Shown: positions 1 to 30,120, counted from the stretch's first letter. The stretch: 64,000 nt of DNA from Montifringilla adamsi (GCA_017590115.1 JAGGNK010003113.1:1104209-1168208); one strand, 5' to 3'. The notes: generated by a model not told the origin, from the letters alone. Numbers and translations are program-made.

Positions 1-368
1 AGGTGCCCTTGAGGCAAACAACACAGGTAGTTCTACCAGTGGAAGCATCTTTTCTGTCCTGTGTAGGCATGCAGGACAAACTACTGTAAAAGAATGATTT
101 CTGCCTTCTTTATCATTGATTTTCTCATCTAAATCTCGTATTCTAAAAAGAATGCCTTTAGCTGGCAGGGCTGCAAGACCTTCGGGTGACTGCTTATCAC
201 CAAGCTGCTTCTTGTCTGGATTTTAATATTAAAATTGTGCATTTTAGAAATAGAAAAAAACTAATAAGCAAGGCTTTGTGTTTTCCTCCTTTCTTGCTTT
301 TGGGAACAGATGAATATTTATGATTTTTGTAGAGCCACAGTGTCTTTTTAGGCGTTCAGGGGCTATGA

Positions 369-18583
<18,215 letters not shown>

Positions 18584-19225
18584 AGTGTGCTGGCCTCAGC
18601 TGCCTCAGAGGTCCCTGTAGGACTTAATCTGCTCGTGGTGCCCTTTCAATGGCACAGATTTCGAAGGACAGAACATGGATGATGACAGGAAGGAACTTTC
18701 TCCCAAAAGGAAAAACTGCTTCCTTCTTTCCCCAGCGTGGCCATCAGCTTCTGCAGCACATGGGGGCATTGTAGCTGGTGTCACATAGGAGACAGGAGCA
18801 GTCTTGTGAGGCTCTGTTGGCATTTCCAAGTTGATTTCCTGATTCCCCCTGCAAACACTAGCTTTAATTAGCGCTTGTATGGGTTCTGACATGTGGCAGT
18901 CCCTCTGTTCTTGGCCCTGGCATGTGTTCCCTGTCCCCCTTTAGTGTTTGGCCCATCTGATGTTGGTTCCTTGTCAGCAGATCTGCGTTGTTGCTGTTGG
19001 AATACACTGAGTGTCCTTGAAGGAGATGGGTGGAGTTTTGGGAGCAGCCCAGCAGCACAGGGAGAGGTCTGGGCTGGCTCCTCTTCTTTAGGTGCTTTAG
19101 TTTGGTCTCTGCTAACAAGCAGCTGCACAGCTTGGAGATCTTCCTCCAACCTGAGCAGCTGGAGCATTTTGTCAAATTCAAAAGCATATTTTTAGAGAAC
19201 TTTTCCTCAATTTTTAAATGTATAT

Positions 19226-19231
19226 AGTAAA
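19226..19231 (+). terminator. possible proximal polyadenylation signal of PRPF6 (AGTAAA)
   Basis: A common variant of the poly(A) hexamer, lying in an AT-rich dip and followed by a TTCTTTTAGG stretch. Its use is inferred from position only. Confidence 0.35.
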
Positions 19232-19881
19232 GCTTATTCTTTTAGGTATCTGAGTTCATTAAGCACAGTGGTGGTTTGAAGTAACAAGGCAAAACTCAGC
19301 AATCCCTGAAAGCCCTTTTGAAGGAAGAACATTTATTTAGAGTTGTTGGGAGATTGTGCTGTTACACAGCTGTGACTGCCTGTGGCTGGGAGGTTTGGGA
19401 TGGCTCCCTCCAAGTGCAGATAGAAAAAAGCATACTCAAGAGAGGGAAAGCTTTGTGTTTGGGACCCTTTGTACACTGTCTTCAATTTTCTACACTTGTG
19501 GTGTGTACTATTTTTACCCCAACCTCCTGACTTGCTTGTGATCATAGAATGAGAAGCTGTACTGTCTTACACCTGAGGCTATAGCAGCTGTATCCAGGTC
19601 TGTGGATGTGCATTATCCCATGTATTTAGTTGGAGGAGAACCTCCCTTATTACTTGTTGGAGAATATGTATAAAATACAGCTTCTTTTTTTTGTTTCCTT
19701 CTGTTGCCTTTGAGTGTGATTCTGACTGGGAAGAGGGGGTCTGATAGCAGAAACCTTTGGACTTATCAGGCTCCCAGCACTCTGGGAAGGTGCCTGCCAG
19801 TGGTGGCTGCACCAAGCTGGGCTACAGCCTCTTGCCAAAACAGATGAGAAGCCAAAAACGGATCTTCCAATGCTGGATTAG

Positions 19882-19923
19882 AAAGGCTTTTGCTTCCAGG
19901 TTGGTCTGGAAGCAAAAGCCTTT
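19882..19923. repeat. perfect 18-bp inverted repeat with 6-nt loop
   Basis: The left arm AAAGGCTTTTGCTTCCAG (19882-19899) is the exact reverse complement of the right arm (19906-19923). The loop is GTTGGT. Pairing does not extend well beyond the arms, so the hairpin is about 42 nt, shorter than a normal pre-miRNA. It lies in the presumed long 3' UTR of PRPF6 or just after it. Confidence 0.95.
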
Positions 19924-20827
19924 GTTTCTTTGGGCTCATAATGGAAACTCTTGTGCATTCTCTGGAAAAGCTGATGAAAGGGTGTAGATCATGGATGTTC
20001 CATGGAATTGTAGTTTCCCAGAGGTGAGTGAGAGGCATTTTAAGTTGAGAGGCTCTTGCTTAGGGATTTTGTGACGTTGCTGGAAGAGAGTGGAAGAGTT
20101 TGGGAAGGGGAATGGAGATGATGTTCAAGGGAGAGGGTAGACATGGCAAAGGAACCTGGCTGGACAAGGATTCAAGACTGAGGCAGAAATTGCAGGATAA
20201 AAACAAGTTTAAAAGTTTTCAATGTGTGCTGTCCTTCAGCCTCTTGTGCTCCCATGGGGGCTATATCCTGCTTTTCTGGGCAAGGAATGTGGCATTCTGA
20301 TTCCTGGTGTGGTGATGTGCTGGGGAAAGCTGGCTGCTTGTGGTGCATAAATCCCTCTGCCCAGTGATGCTCTGGTGCTGGTGGCTGCAGAATTGGGATG
20401 GGAAAGGGAAGTGGGAATTGCAGTGGTGTAGCTTTTTCTGCTGGACAGATTCCTGACTTGTATTGGGAACATTTTCCTTGAGCCAGGTAACACTTTTGCA
20501 ACACACTGATGGGATCCTCATGCTACCCCTGCCTCTTGCTTAGGTGGCACCACCACATCTTGCAAGAAAATTTTGGGATGTGGAAGCCCCAAGGAAGGGG
20601 CCCTTTGCTGGACACTGTGCCACCTTCTCACAACATCAGGCTCCTTTGGCCACCTGCTCCTGGTACCTGCATCTTTTCTTTCCTTTGGGCTGCATTCCTT
20701 GGCTTGGAGATTATTTTTTCTTATTTAAAAGGGACCATCGGTCTTAGAGCCTTTTAGTGTTTGCAGATGTCTTGGTGGTTTTTGAATGGATTATGGCACC
20801 CATGAATTTTAGCTATATATAGAGCTC

Positions 20828-20833
20828 AATAAA
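20828..20833 (+). terminator. canonical polyadenylation signal AATAAA
   Basis: Located after TATATATAGAGCTC and followed by a TGTCC/GT-rich stretch. It is the first canonical plus-strand AATAAA after the PRPF6 stop and is a plausible distal 3' end for that gene. Confidence 0.5.
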
Positions 20834-21179
20834 GAAGTTATATGGGTCCTGTCCCAGTGGAATGCTGCAGTGTGGTGTGGGTCCCACTTCCTGGGGAGGG
20901 ACGTTCTCACCAAGCTGAGCTGAGCTGGATTATTCACCATTTGTTCTATTTCTTACTCAATCACCCACATTCAGCTCCTCAGTGGAGCCTTGTTGCAGTC
21001 GGTTCATTTTTTTCCAAAACTGATACGAATTGAGTCAGGGCAATTTCTGTGCCTGGGCTGGGGGTGAGGTACAAAATGCAGAGGGGAAGGAGGAGAGGGC
21101 TTTGGTTGGAAGCACGAGCACACTCCTCATATTGATATTTTGGGGGTCTCACCCTGGACAGTCACTTTTGCCATGAGTT

Positions 21180-21660
21180 GGTGTCGTTGTCAGCGTTCAC
21201 CCACTGCGCTCTGGGAATGCGGAGCGAAAGAATCGCCCCACGCCAACAGAAATCGAAACTGCGGGGGTTTGAGCGCAGCGTGCAGCTCCGGGCTGGGGAC
21301 ACGCGTGGTTTGTAATCCCCGGGTGGCTGCAGCAGGGGCTCCTGCCCTGCCGGCCCCTCCAGGACACGGGGACCCTGTCCCGGCCGGCCCCGCATCCCGG
21401 GCACCGCCGCTGCTCTCCGCGGCCGGGGGGGCCGGGCGGGCTCCCCCGCGGGGCCGGGGCTGGGCCGGCGGCGGTGCCGTGTCCCGTCCCCCCCGCGGCG
21501 GTGCCGTGTCCCGTCCCCTCCCACCGTGGAGCCAAGTTCAAACCGCGGGCCCCGGCGCAGCGGGACGGGGCCGGACCGGGCTCCCCGGGACCGCCGCAGG
21601 GGCCGCGCCCGCGGGGCTCCATGGTGAGTGCGCCGGGACACCCCCTTGTCCCCGGGACCC
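21180..21660 (+). promoter_or_regulatory. CpG island at the C20orf204 first exon
   Basis: An abrupt change to CpG-dense sequence (many CGCGG, GGCCGGG and CCCGCC runs) surrounding the proposed ATG at 21621 and its splice donor. Long open frames on both strands here are a by-product of GC richness. It is the likely promoter and 5' UTR of the five-exon gene that follows. No TATA box was identified. Confidence 0.7.
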
Positions 21661-24600
21661 CCTTCCTCTGCTCCGGGACACCCCTCCCTGCAGCCCACCC
21701 ACAGACCGGAGCTCGGCTCGGCCGGGGTGGGACTTGCAGCACCCGCGGTGGGGCTTGGGACCTGTCGGGCGGTGACTGCTTCTCCTGGAATGAGGCTTGG
21801 ACCCACCGGGAGAGGGGCTCGGACTGGTCGGGATGGGGCCAGACCACTTGGGAAAGGGCTTGGAGCAGTTGGAATGGGGCTGGGTTGCATCCAAATGGGA
21901 CTTGGATTCTTAGAAGGGTCGCGATGGGACAGAGCTGGGAGTCCGTGAGGAAGGGGCTCGGGTCTGGCCGGGAAAGCTGGTCCAGCTGGGATCAGGCTGC
22001 TGTGTCTGGGATGAGGCTTAGACCTCGCTGGGATGGGGCTTGGATCTGGCTGGTCCTGAGGTAGAGAACGGAGGGTCTGTCCCTGCCTTGGGGCTCTGGG
22101 TGGTGACAGTCCCTTTGGGTAGGAGGGACTCGGGGACAGTCTGTCTGGCTGGAAGGACCTGGTAACCCCGGTGGGGTTCCCAGGCTGGTGGCAGGAATTG
22201 CCCCTTGCTGCCCTGCTGGCTGGGACTGGCAGGAGTGCCAGCAGGACTGCTCTATCAACAATGGTGATTCCCCTTATCTCCTCGTATTTGCTGGAGGATT
22301 AGAGTGAGGATGAGATTAGCTGTGCCTGCCCTGCTCCCGTGCTTCCCAAGGCTGCTCCTTCGCTGCCAGCTCTCCCCTAGGAAGGGATGTGCCACCTGCC
22401 TGTAGCTTGCTGCTGTGGGATGGGGGCAAAGGTGGAAGGAATAACCCTAAATCAGCTGCTGAACTTGTTCTCCTCCATCCTGAAAGGGGAGAAGTCAGGA
22501 GCAGGATTTGCCACCTGGATCTCCCTGCATCTTGTCACTGCTGCTTTCCTGCTTTCCATGGTGGGGGGAAGCACCTACAGCACCTGCTGACCTTCTGCCC
22601 TGGCTGTTCCCTGGACTACTCTGCACTTCCTTCTGGGCTGAGCACTGAGCCCAGGCTTGGCTGTCTTGGAATGCTGGAAATGGTGTGATTTCTCCTGAAA
22701 CTGGGTCCCAGTTGTTTAATAAACCACTTCAGGGAAGTCATTCCCATTTTCATGGTAAAATTGCACAGCCATGCCTTCCTGGCAGAGGAGTCCTCTGGAG
22801 AGCAACCCTTAGACTTTGGTCAGGGTGTCCTCATGGAAGCAGTGCTCTCCTTTGATTATACCCTTGGCTCTCTGCTTAATCACCTCTGGGGCAAGATCTC
22901 TCAGTGGTTTGCAGGGAGCAAAGCCAGGAGCACAAGGAGACTTCCCTGTCCTTCCCATCTCCTAGGCAGAGCTCAGCTCTGCTGGAAGGTGTGTGGTAAT
23001 TAGGGATGCTGAAGAGCCTGGTGGGATTTCTACTGGTGATACCTGGGTTTGCTCCTCCCTTTGCATGTGCTCCGAGGTGATGGTTGTGTCCATGTGTTCC
23101 CAGAACTGTGCTGTGTTGAATTTTTCCTCATGTTAATCCTCCATCACTCCCACTGAGCTGCAAGAGGATGGGAAAAGGTTTCTTCACCCTTTTGGAGCCA
23201 GGTCCAGTTCAGGATAGAGTAGGTGTGGAGTTTACAAACAAACCCCCCAGGTTCTCACCAAAGAGGACAGATGGAGTGTGCCTGGGCTCGGAATTCAGTG
23301 AGGGAAATTCTTCCTTCCACCTTCTTGGAGCAGAGGACCAAGTGCAGAGGTGCTGGGGAAGGCAGTGACCCCTGAGCTGAGGTGGGGAGCAGCAGGCATG
23401 GGCTGTGGCCCCTTCCCCCTCGCTTTGGCTGCAGCACAGGGGTTGCATAGTTGGAATGAGCTGAGCTGCTTTCTGCCTGCCCAGACCTGACACCTGCAGC
23501 ATGAGGGCTGTTTGGGAGGGGATTGTGTTTGGGGGGGACTTTTCCTGAAAATGTGAAATGGAAGAAATGCCAGGATGGGGCCCCAGGGCTGTGCCATCGC
23601 TCAGAGTGTGGAGGTGTATTGAGTTGTTGGGTTCCTTTCCTGGCACAAATTTTGAACTCCCCATCCTCACTCTGCTGCTGCTGGGCTGCTCAAATATCCC
23701 CAGTCCTGGTCACTTGAGCTTGTGCTGGCTTTTCTTCAAAGCTGTGGGATTCATCCCTGCCTCGGAGGGTCCATCCACCCCCTCCCTGTGCCCCTCTGCC
23801 AGCTCAGGTGTCAGCACTTGGGGTTCCCCGCTCTGCAGGGGCCAGCACGGGGCTGCTGAAGGTTTGGAGCCAGGAGCTCAGCAGCAGCTGGGATGTGCTG
23901 CTGAGAGCAGATGCTTGTGCTGCTTATGTGAGGGCCCCCAAGCCTGGGGTGAGCCTGAGCTGCAGGGAAGCTGGAAAATGCTGTATTAGTTCCATCCATG
24001 CAGCAGAGGTGTGGGAGCATCCTTTTGAGGGTGTTTCAGCTGTTTGAGCTGAGGTGTGGATGTTGCTGGTGGGGACCAGCAGCTCCTGCCTCCAGCTCCT
24101 CTCCAAGGATTCCAGCACCTCTCTCTCTGCTCCCCTTGGGTTTTGGCACTTGAGGTTCTCTGCCTTGAAATGGCATGAAATGGGGATCTAGTGGAACCAT
24201 GTTGGGGCAGAGAGCTCAGGGATGAGCCCCACAGGCTGTCACGGGCCCCTGGCATAGCTCTGTGCCAAGAACCCACCTGCTGGCATCAGAGAGAGCTCTG
24301 TGTGTGCCATGGGCAGCGCTGCTGGGCTGGGCTCGGGCTGGAGCAGTTTCCCAAGGGCTTTGCCTCAAGGGAAGATGGCTCATCTCATGGCAGGATGTTC
24401 TTTGGGAGACAGTTGAGGCTCCTCCATCACATGTTGCATCTTCAGGTACAGGTCCCATGGAGCTTGTGGCTAGGGGTTGAAGGCAGAGCCCAGGGCATTC
24501 CTTAATCCCCAGCTGACTCTGAGCCCTTCCCTGGCAGATTTTCCCCCGGGTGCTCTCCTGCGCTGTTCTGCTGCTCCTGCTGGTGGCCGTGCTGAGCAGA

Positions 24601-26186
24601 GGCAGGAGGTGCAGCATCGCCAAAATCCTGCGGCAGTACCGCGCCGTCATCTTCCATGAGATCCAGAACCTGGTGAGCCGAGGCAGGGCTCTGCCCTGGG
24701 AATGCTGCTGGGCTGGGATGAGGGATGTGGGGAGGGAAGCTTAATACGGAGCTGGCTGCTTTGCCAGCAGTGTTGGGGAAGGGGTTGTGTTTAAATGGGG
24801 GATCCTTGCTCCAAGTGGGAGCTGCTGGATCTTCTTGCTTTATTTCTCCAGAGGAACCTGACTGGCTCAGTGTACAGGAGCAGAAGGGCTGGGCCCGCTT
24901 GTCGTTCGGACAAGGTGAGCACGGAGGGACCCGGGGCTGGGGCATCGCGTGGGCTGAGCCCCCAGGGAGCCACGGAGCTCCCTCCCTGCCCGGGGCCCTG
25001 TGCTTCTCCTCTGCAGGACCAGAAGATCCTGCTGTCCATCTACAACATCAGCATGTCCCTGCGGGAGGTGGGGGCTGGCACCCTGCAGGGCCCTGAGGAG
25101 CTGGCGGTCTGGAGGGTGGCCAGGAACACCGACTTTGTGCTCCGGGAGAACTGCAGGAAAATCAGCAAGGTAGGAAGCCCTCTACTTCCCAGCCATGTCA
25201 GTGGCTCCCAGTTCCCAGGGCTGTGGGCAGAGCTTGCCTTGTTTGTGCTCTCCTGGCTGCCCATGAGGAGTCTCCAGGCTCTCCCTCTTCACTCCAGGAG
25301 CTGGGGAATGCTGATTGCACATCCATCCCTGGGAGCTTCAGAATAACCAGGGGAGGGAGGTTCAGTTGTGGCAGTGTAGGCCAGGCTGGTGGGGTTTTAC
25401 CCACTTGACGTGGGTTTTTCCATGTGTGCCATGATGCCATGGCTGAGGGGAAACAGGGCCTTGTTCTGGTGGGATGCTCACCCTGTGGGTGCATTCACCC
25501 TGTCCTGCTCTTGCTTGTGAGTGCTCACAGGCAAGAATTAGGATTTCTCCCCTAAGGGCTGGTCTGGGTTCCTCTGGCACGTCCAAAGCTCTGGTGGGGA
25601 AACCCTATCCAGGAGGATCCCAGTGGCAGCACCAGAAGTTCATCAACCAGCAGGGAAAACCAAGGGCAGCAGAGTGCCAGCTCCCAGCTCTGCCTGACCC
25701 TGGCACAGGGCTGGGACTGTCCTCCCTGCCACTGCTGGGGACATTGGCTGGGGACAGCCCTGCCTGGGGTCTGCTGATGTGGGATGGAGCTGCTGCTGCT
25801 CTGGAGATCTGATCTGGTGTCCGTGGGTGTGCTGTGGAGTGCACGCTGCCAGCTCAGACAGGCACAGCCACCTTTGGGGGGACTCCTGGGGACCTGAGAC
25901 CATGTCCTTGCCATGGCCGTAGGCAGTTTGGCCACTTCAGCCATGTGTGTGGTGCCTTTTGTCCCCTGACTAATGTCAGTGTGATGTGGGGGGGATTTCT
26001 GCCCCTCCCTCGGCACACGGAGCGCAGAGCCCACCGCGCACATCCCCGGCTCCGCCGCGGCGCGGGGCAGCCGCCCGCAGGAGGAAGCGGCTGCGGGAGA
26101 TCGGCAGGAAGGCGGAGAGGCTGGCGACCTGCTGGGAGAAGCTCAATGCCCTGCACGCACCCCGCCAAACATCCTGGGACTCGTAG
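21621..26186 (+). CDS. C20orf204: C20orf204 orthologue: small secreted helical protein, cytokine-like
   Basis: Exons: 21621-21623 (ATG only, donor GTGAGT), 24538-24672, 24852-24914, 25017-25169 and 26028-26186 (TAG). They encode 170 residues, and every intron is phase 0. Residues 2-22 form a hydrophobic signal peptide (MIFPRVLSCAVLLLLL). The mature part has four cysteines (26, 63, 113, 153), N-glycosylation sequons at N48 (NLT) and N77 (NIS), and four amphipathic helix candidates near 26-46, 68-85, 93-117 and 136-161. A basic RRRKR lies at 135-139. It matches my recollection of human C20orf204: the cysteine followed by a QYRAVIF-like motif, the NLT site and the ATCWEKL end. The location between PRPF6 and SOX18 agrees. 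Function is unknown. Phase-0 introns, small size and a helical secreted product resemble type I cytokine genes, which is inference. An upstream in-frame start in exon 1 (21474) is possible but would bury the signal peptide. Confidence 0.85.
21715..22060 (+). repeat. degenerate minisatellite in C20orf204 intron 1
   Basis: Variants of GGGATGGGGCTTGGA recur roughly every 25-35 bases, for example around 21788, 21833, 21875, 21895, 22010 and 22032. Copies are diverged and have indels, so the array looks old. The rest of intron 1 (22061-24537) shows no gene or clear repeat. Confidence 0.6.
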
Positions 26187-26984
26187 GGACGCCCTCGCCG
26201 CACGCCTGGGGGATGGATGTGCTGCTCCAGCCCCGGGGCTGCCTGTGGCTCGTTTGGGAACCTGGGACAAACTCAGCCTTGAGGGCGGAGGCGTTGCTGC
26301 CAGCAGATGCCCGAGCTGAATCCATCCTCCTGTTCCAAGCGGTGCCCAGGCAGCGGATTCACCACCCGTGCCTGGGGCTGGCAGGTTGGTTTGCTGTGGG
26401 ATGGCTGTGGCAGAAACCTGGAACACCAGAAACACTGGGAAGAGGAAGGGAAAGGACTAAAAAGAGAAGGTGTGGATTCTTAGTTGCTCCTGGCCCTGCA
26501 GCAGCTGCTGCTCTCTTGAGGACAATGGGTGTGTTTTGGGGCAGAAAGAGGACATGTGGGGCCATGGCTCTGGGGGCTCTGCTGGACGTGAGGCCGCAGT
26601 CCATCTGCAGGGCTCCGAGGTTGTTAGGGCTGTGCATGGGGACAGTGCCCTGAGGCACTGCTGGCATGTGCAGAGAAGCTGGGCACCCACAGTGGACAGG
26701 GAAGTAAAGGTGCATCACTGGGGAAGCCTAGGGAGTTCTGATATCCAAAAATACCAGGCAGGGTGGGGGCTTGAGGCCAAGGCTCAGCCCTGGTGAGAGG
26801 CAACACTGTGGAGGGAACTGGGTGCTTGGCACTGTGGGTGCCCCAGCAGGGAGGGAATGGTGGGGTGTGGGGTGTGGGGTGAGGAGAAGTGAAGGGCATC
26901 CTCCCTTGTCACTGTGCTCTGCCAGCACCCTGCCTGTGGCCTCCACTGCTTTGTTGGGTAGCAAACAGCCTCTGGGAAGCCAGA

Positions 26985-26990
26985 AATAAA
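26985..26990 (+). terminator. polyadenylation signal AATAAA, C20orf204
   Basis: The first canonical AATAAA after the C20orf204 stop, about 0.8 kb downstream, followed by a T/G-rich stretch (CTCTCGTTCCC then TTTGGGTGC). It would give an 800-nt 3' UTR in which 26187-26980 holds no other gene. Confidence 0.6.
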
Positions 26991-29900
26991 ACCTCTCGTT
27001 CCCTGGAAGTACTTTGGGTGCTTTATCTGGTGATCCAGGGGCTCTTGTGCTGTGGATGGAGCTGGCACAGTGCTGGCTCTGGCCATGGTGGCTGGGCTGT
27101 GGAAGCCCAGGCAGAAGCCCACAGCAGTGGAGGGCACAGTGGCATCCTGCCTCTGCTCACTCTATCTGCATCCCTGCTGTGGGGCGATGGAAACCAGGAG
27201 CTGCTTTTTTGGAAGGACATTTCCCTGGAGCAACAGCCGGCAGGGCCTGCAGTGTGCCCGTGCCTCAGTTTCCCCAGCCTGTCTGCGCCCGTGTGGCTGC
27301 AGTCCTAGCCCTGAGGGGCTGCGGAGGACACGAGATGGCAGCAGCGGGCTGTGTGTGCTGAGCGGAGCCGGGCACTGCCCGCTCCGTGTGTTCCCATGGC
27401 CACACAGCATCGCCGGCCCTCGGCCCCACTGAGCCCCGGCCACCGACCCGCTGCGGGCAGGGCTGTGGCCAGGGGGGCACTGAGCGCTGCAGGGAGTGGG
27501 GTACCCCCCAGGCCCTGGAGGAGGTGGGGGTCGGCTTTCCCTGGGGGTTTTTGGGGGTTCAAATTAGGGAGGGGGGAGTCGGGGAGGGGAAGGAAAGGGG
27601 TGCTCAGGGGTCTTGCCCACCCCCTGCCCCTTGGAATTGGGCTGGGAGGAGCTGGAAGGGCTTCGTGGCCAGGGGTGGGTGGATGAGAGCCCTCCCTGCC
27701 CTGGGCACATCAGAGTCACTGGGCTGTAGCAGGGTGCAGGCAGGACCCGCTGGTTTGATGGGGCAGGACAGGGACCCTGGTTCGGGGCTCAGGGCAGGGG
27801 GTGCAGCCTGGGAATGCTGCTCTCCTGGGGTCCCTGGGAGATGCTGCCTGGCACGGAGCAGGCTGGCACCAGGGGCCATCCAGGGAGCCACAGCTCAGCA
27901 ATCCCAATGCCAGAGGCCGCCTGGAGCCATGCTCCTCCCCAGCTGGCCCCATCATGCCTGGGCTCCTTCTTCTCAGCTCCATCCTCCTCCTCGGGAGCCA
28001 GCACTGCCCTTTCTGCTGCCCCCACAGGAGGTTTTGCATTGCTTCAGTTCCTGGGGTTTTTTTCTTATTCCTCCTCCCTTATCCCAACCACCATCCCTCC
28101 ACAAACCACGAGCATCCCAAAATAGCCCTATTGACACTTGATATCCCATGGATGAGGCTGGGGGCCACGGCAGGACCTGATAGCTCAAGCACCAACAGGA
28201 TCGGGACGGTGGCTTGGGACAGGGTGACTCTCAGCCCTTATCAAGGCTGGAGCAAAGTCCCCCCTTCAGTGACCTGTCAGCACCTTCCCAGATAAACCAG
28301 AGCAAAAACCACCTCCCTTTACTACCCTTCCCTCACGGGCAGCTGCTGCTGGGAACCTGGTGTGGCAGTGGGAATGAGTGCATGGAAAGGAAGGAAAGAG
28401 TGAAGGAAGAAGCAACAGGGAGGGAGGGGGAAAAATGAGGTCGTTGTGATGGTGGAATCACAGCAAAAACAGCCGGAAAAAGGAAACAGGCCCTGAAAAG
28501 TCAAATAAAAATAGCAGCGAGGCGAACCCAAGTGTGCAGCACATGGGAGTGAGCACATTTCCTTCGAGGGCAGCACCGCGCGCTCCCGGCTGCTCCGGGG
28601 GGGCCGCTCTGATGTGGCTCCAGCCACTGCCATGGCCCCCCCAGTCCCCCCGTGCTGTGCCAGGCACTTGGCAGCAGCTCAGGGCCCAGCCAGCCCCTGC
28701 CTTGCCCGGGGTTCCCGTGTGCCCTTCCCCGTGTGCCCTTGTGCAAGCCCTCCGGGATGCGGCAAGGGCTGCACACGGGTGTGGGAGCTGAGGGGACGCA
28801 GGGGTTGGGGGCTCCTGGCCGTGCCCACAGCCCCGCCCTGTGCCCTGCCTTGTGCCCTGTGCCCCTGGCTCACTTTGCCAGATGCATCCGAGCACTGTGC
28901 GAGCAGCACAATCTCGGCTTCCTCCCCTCCCTGCTCGTTTTGCAATCACAGCAGGGTCCCGCTGGGAGATGGGGGTTGGTGGAGTGGCTGCGGGGACAGG
29001 GATAGGGGCGAGGATGGGGGCTGGTGCTCCTTGCCAGGACCTGTGGGCTGCATCCCAGCCCAGCTCGGGGTAAGCTCAGAGGCAGCAGCAGAGCCCAGCT
29101 GGTGGGGCACTGTTCTGGGGGACAGTGATCAGAGTGGGGTACCATGCCCGGGGCCCGTACAGGGGTGCAATGCCCAGCTGCTGTGCTATGGGCCTACACC
29201 AGGGTACCGTGCCCAGGAACTGTGCGTGGGGAGCTTTGGCGGGGTCCACACTGGGGGACAGGGACTGCTGTGGCTCCACAGAGACACATTTCATCCTCCT
29301 CACCACCACTGTCCCACTGAAACACAGCTGTCCCCAAGCCATCACCATCTTGGGGTGCCAGCAGCCCCTTTTGGCTCTGGGGGACCCTTGCCCACATAAG
29401 CCCTCTGCTTCAATCCTCCTTCCCTCTGCAGCGGGGCTGGAGACCCAATCCCTGGCAGCCCTGGCACACGCAGGCTGTGTCCGATGGAGCAGAGCAGCGT
29501 TTTGTTCTCTCCCATCTCCCTGCAGCTTCGTGAAGCTGCTGAAAGCCCAGATTTACAGTGTGATAAACGCTGGAGGCTCTGCAAAATATCTGACTGCTCC
29601 ATCCTTTGGAGAGCGACTGGTTTGGAGGAGCGGGGAGCTCTGGGCAGCACATCCAGAGGCAGAACAGCACAGCGGGTCTCAGGGAGGAGGGATGGCCGGG
29701 ACTCATGGAGCCGTGCCATGACCCAGGTGGGTCCCAGCACCCCTGGCCATGGGTCACCGGGTGCCTAAGCCCCCGTGGGCAGTGGGAAAGCGCCGACCCC
29801 CCCATCATTTCTTGGGCCTCTCGCTGGTTGTTGGAGCATCTGCCGACCAGATTGTGCCGCAGCGTGCCGGGGTGCCCGTGCCAGGACATGCCAGCCGGGA

Positions 29901-30120
29901 GGCGGGGTGTGCCCAGGCCCGGCTCCGGGTGTGCTCCCCTCCCTGCGCCCTCATTGCTCGCTCCCCTACTGGGTGCCGCGGGCTGCTCAGCGGGAGCCTG
30001 CGTCCTCATCCTCGCCGGGAAGGGCTGGGAGATGCTGGAAAGCGGCTGCTCTGCTGTCTCCGACAGCGAGAGGTTCGCAGCCTCGGGGCTGTGCCTGCAT
30101 GTGGGTGTGAGAGGGTGCTG

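Larger units (their letters stand above)
18584..20850 (+). other. PRPF6: PRPF6 3' UTR and downstream region
   Basis: Non-coding sequence after the PRPF6 stop. Two possible 3' ends are visible: a variant AGTAAA hexamer at 19226-19231, followed by a T-rich stretch, and a canonical AATAAA at 20828-20833. The first would give a UTR of about 0.65 kb and the second about 2.25 kb. The stretch also contains the hairpin at 19882-19923. No open frame here resembles a protein. Confidence 0.6.

Noticed and set aside
19535..19552. ATCATAGAATGAG resembling an antisense CR1 end
   Set aside because: Only about a dozen matching bases and no adjacent CR1 sequence.
21162..21890. Minus-strand 242- and 216-codon frames
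   Set aside because: They lie in the CpG island of C20orf204, where stops are rare on both strands. No domain or splice logic.
29525..29640. Protein-like plus frame reading KLLKAQIYSVINAGG
   Set aside because: Preceded by a CTGCAG acceptor-like site, but no partner exon, donor or homology could be found. Left as unexplained non-coding sequence.
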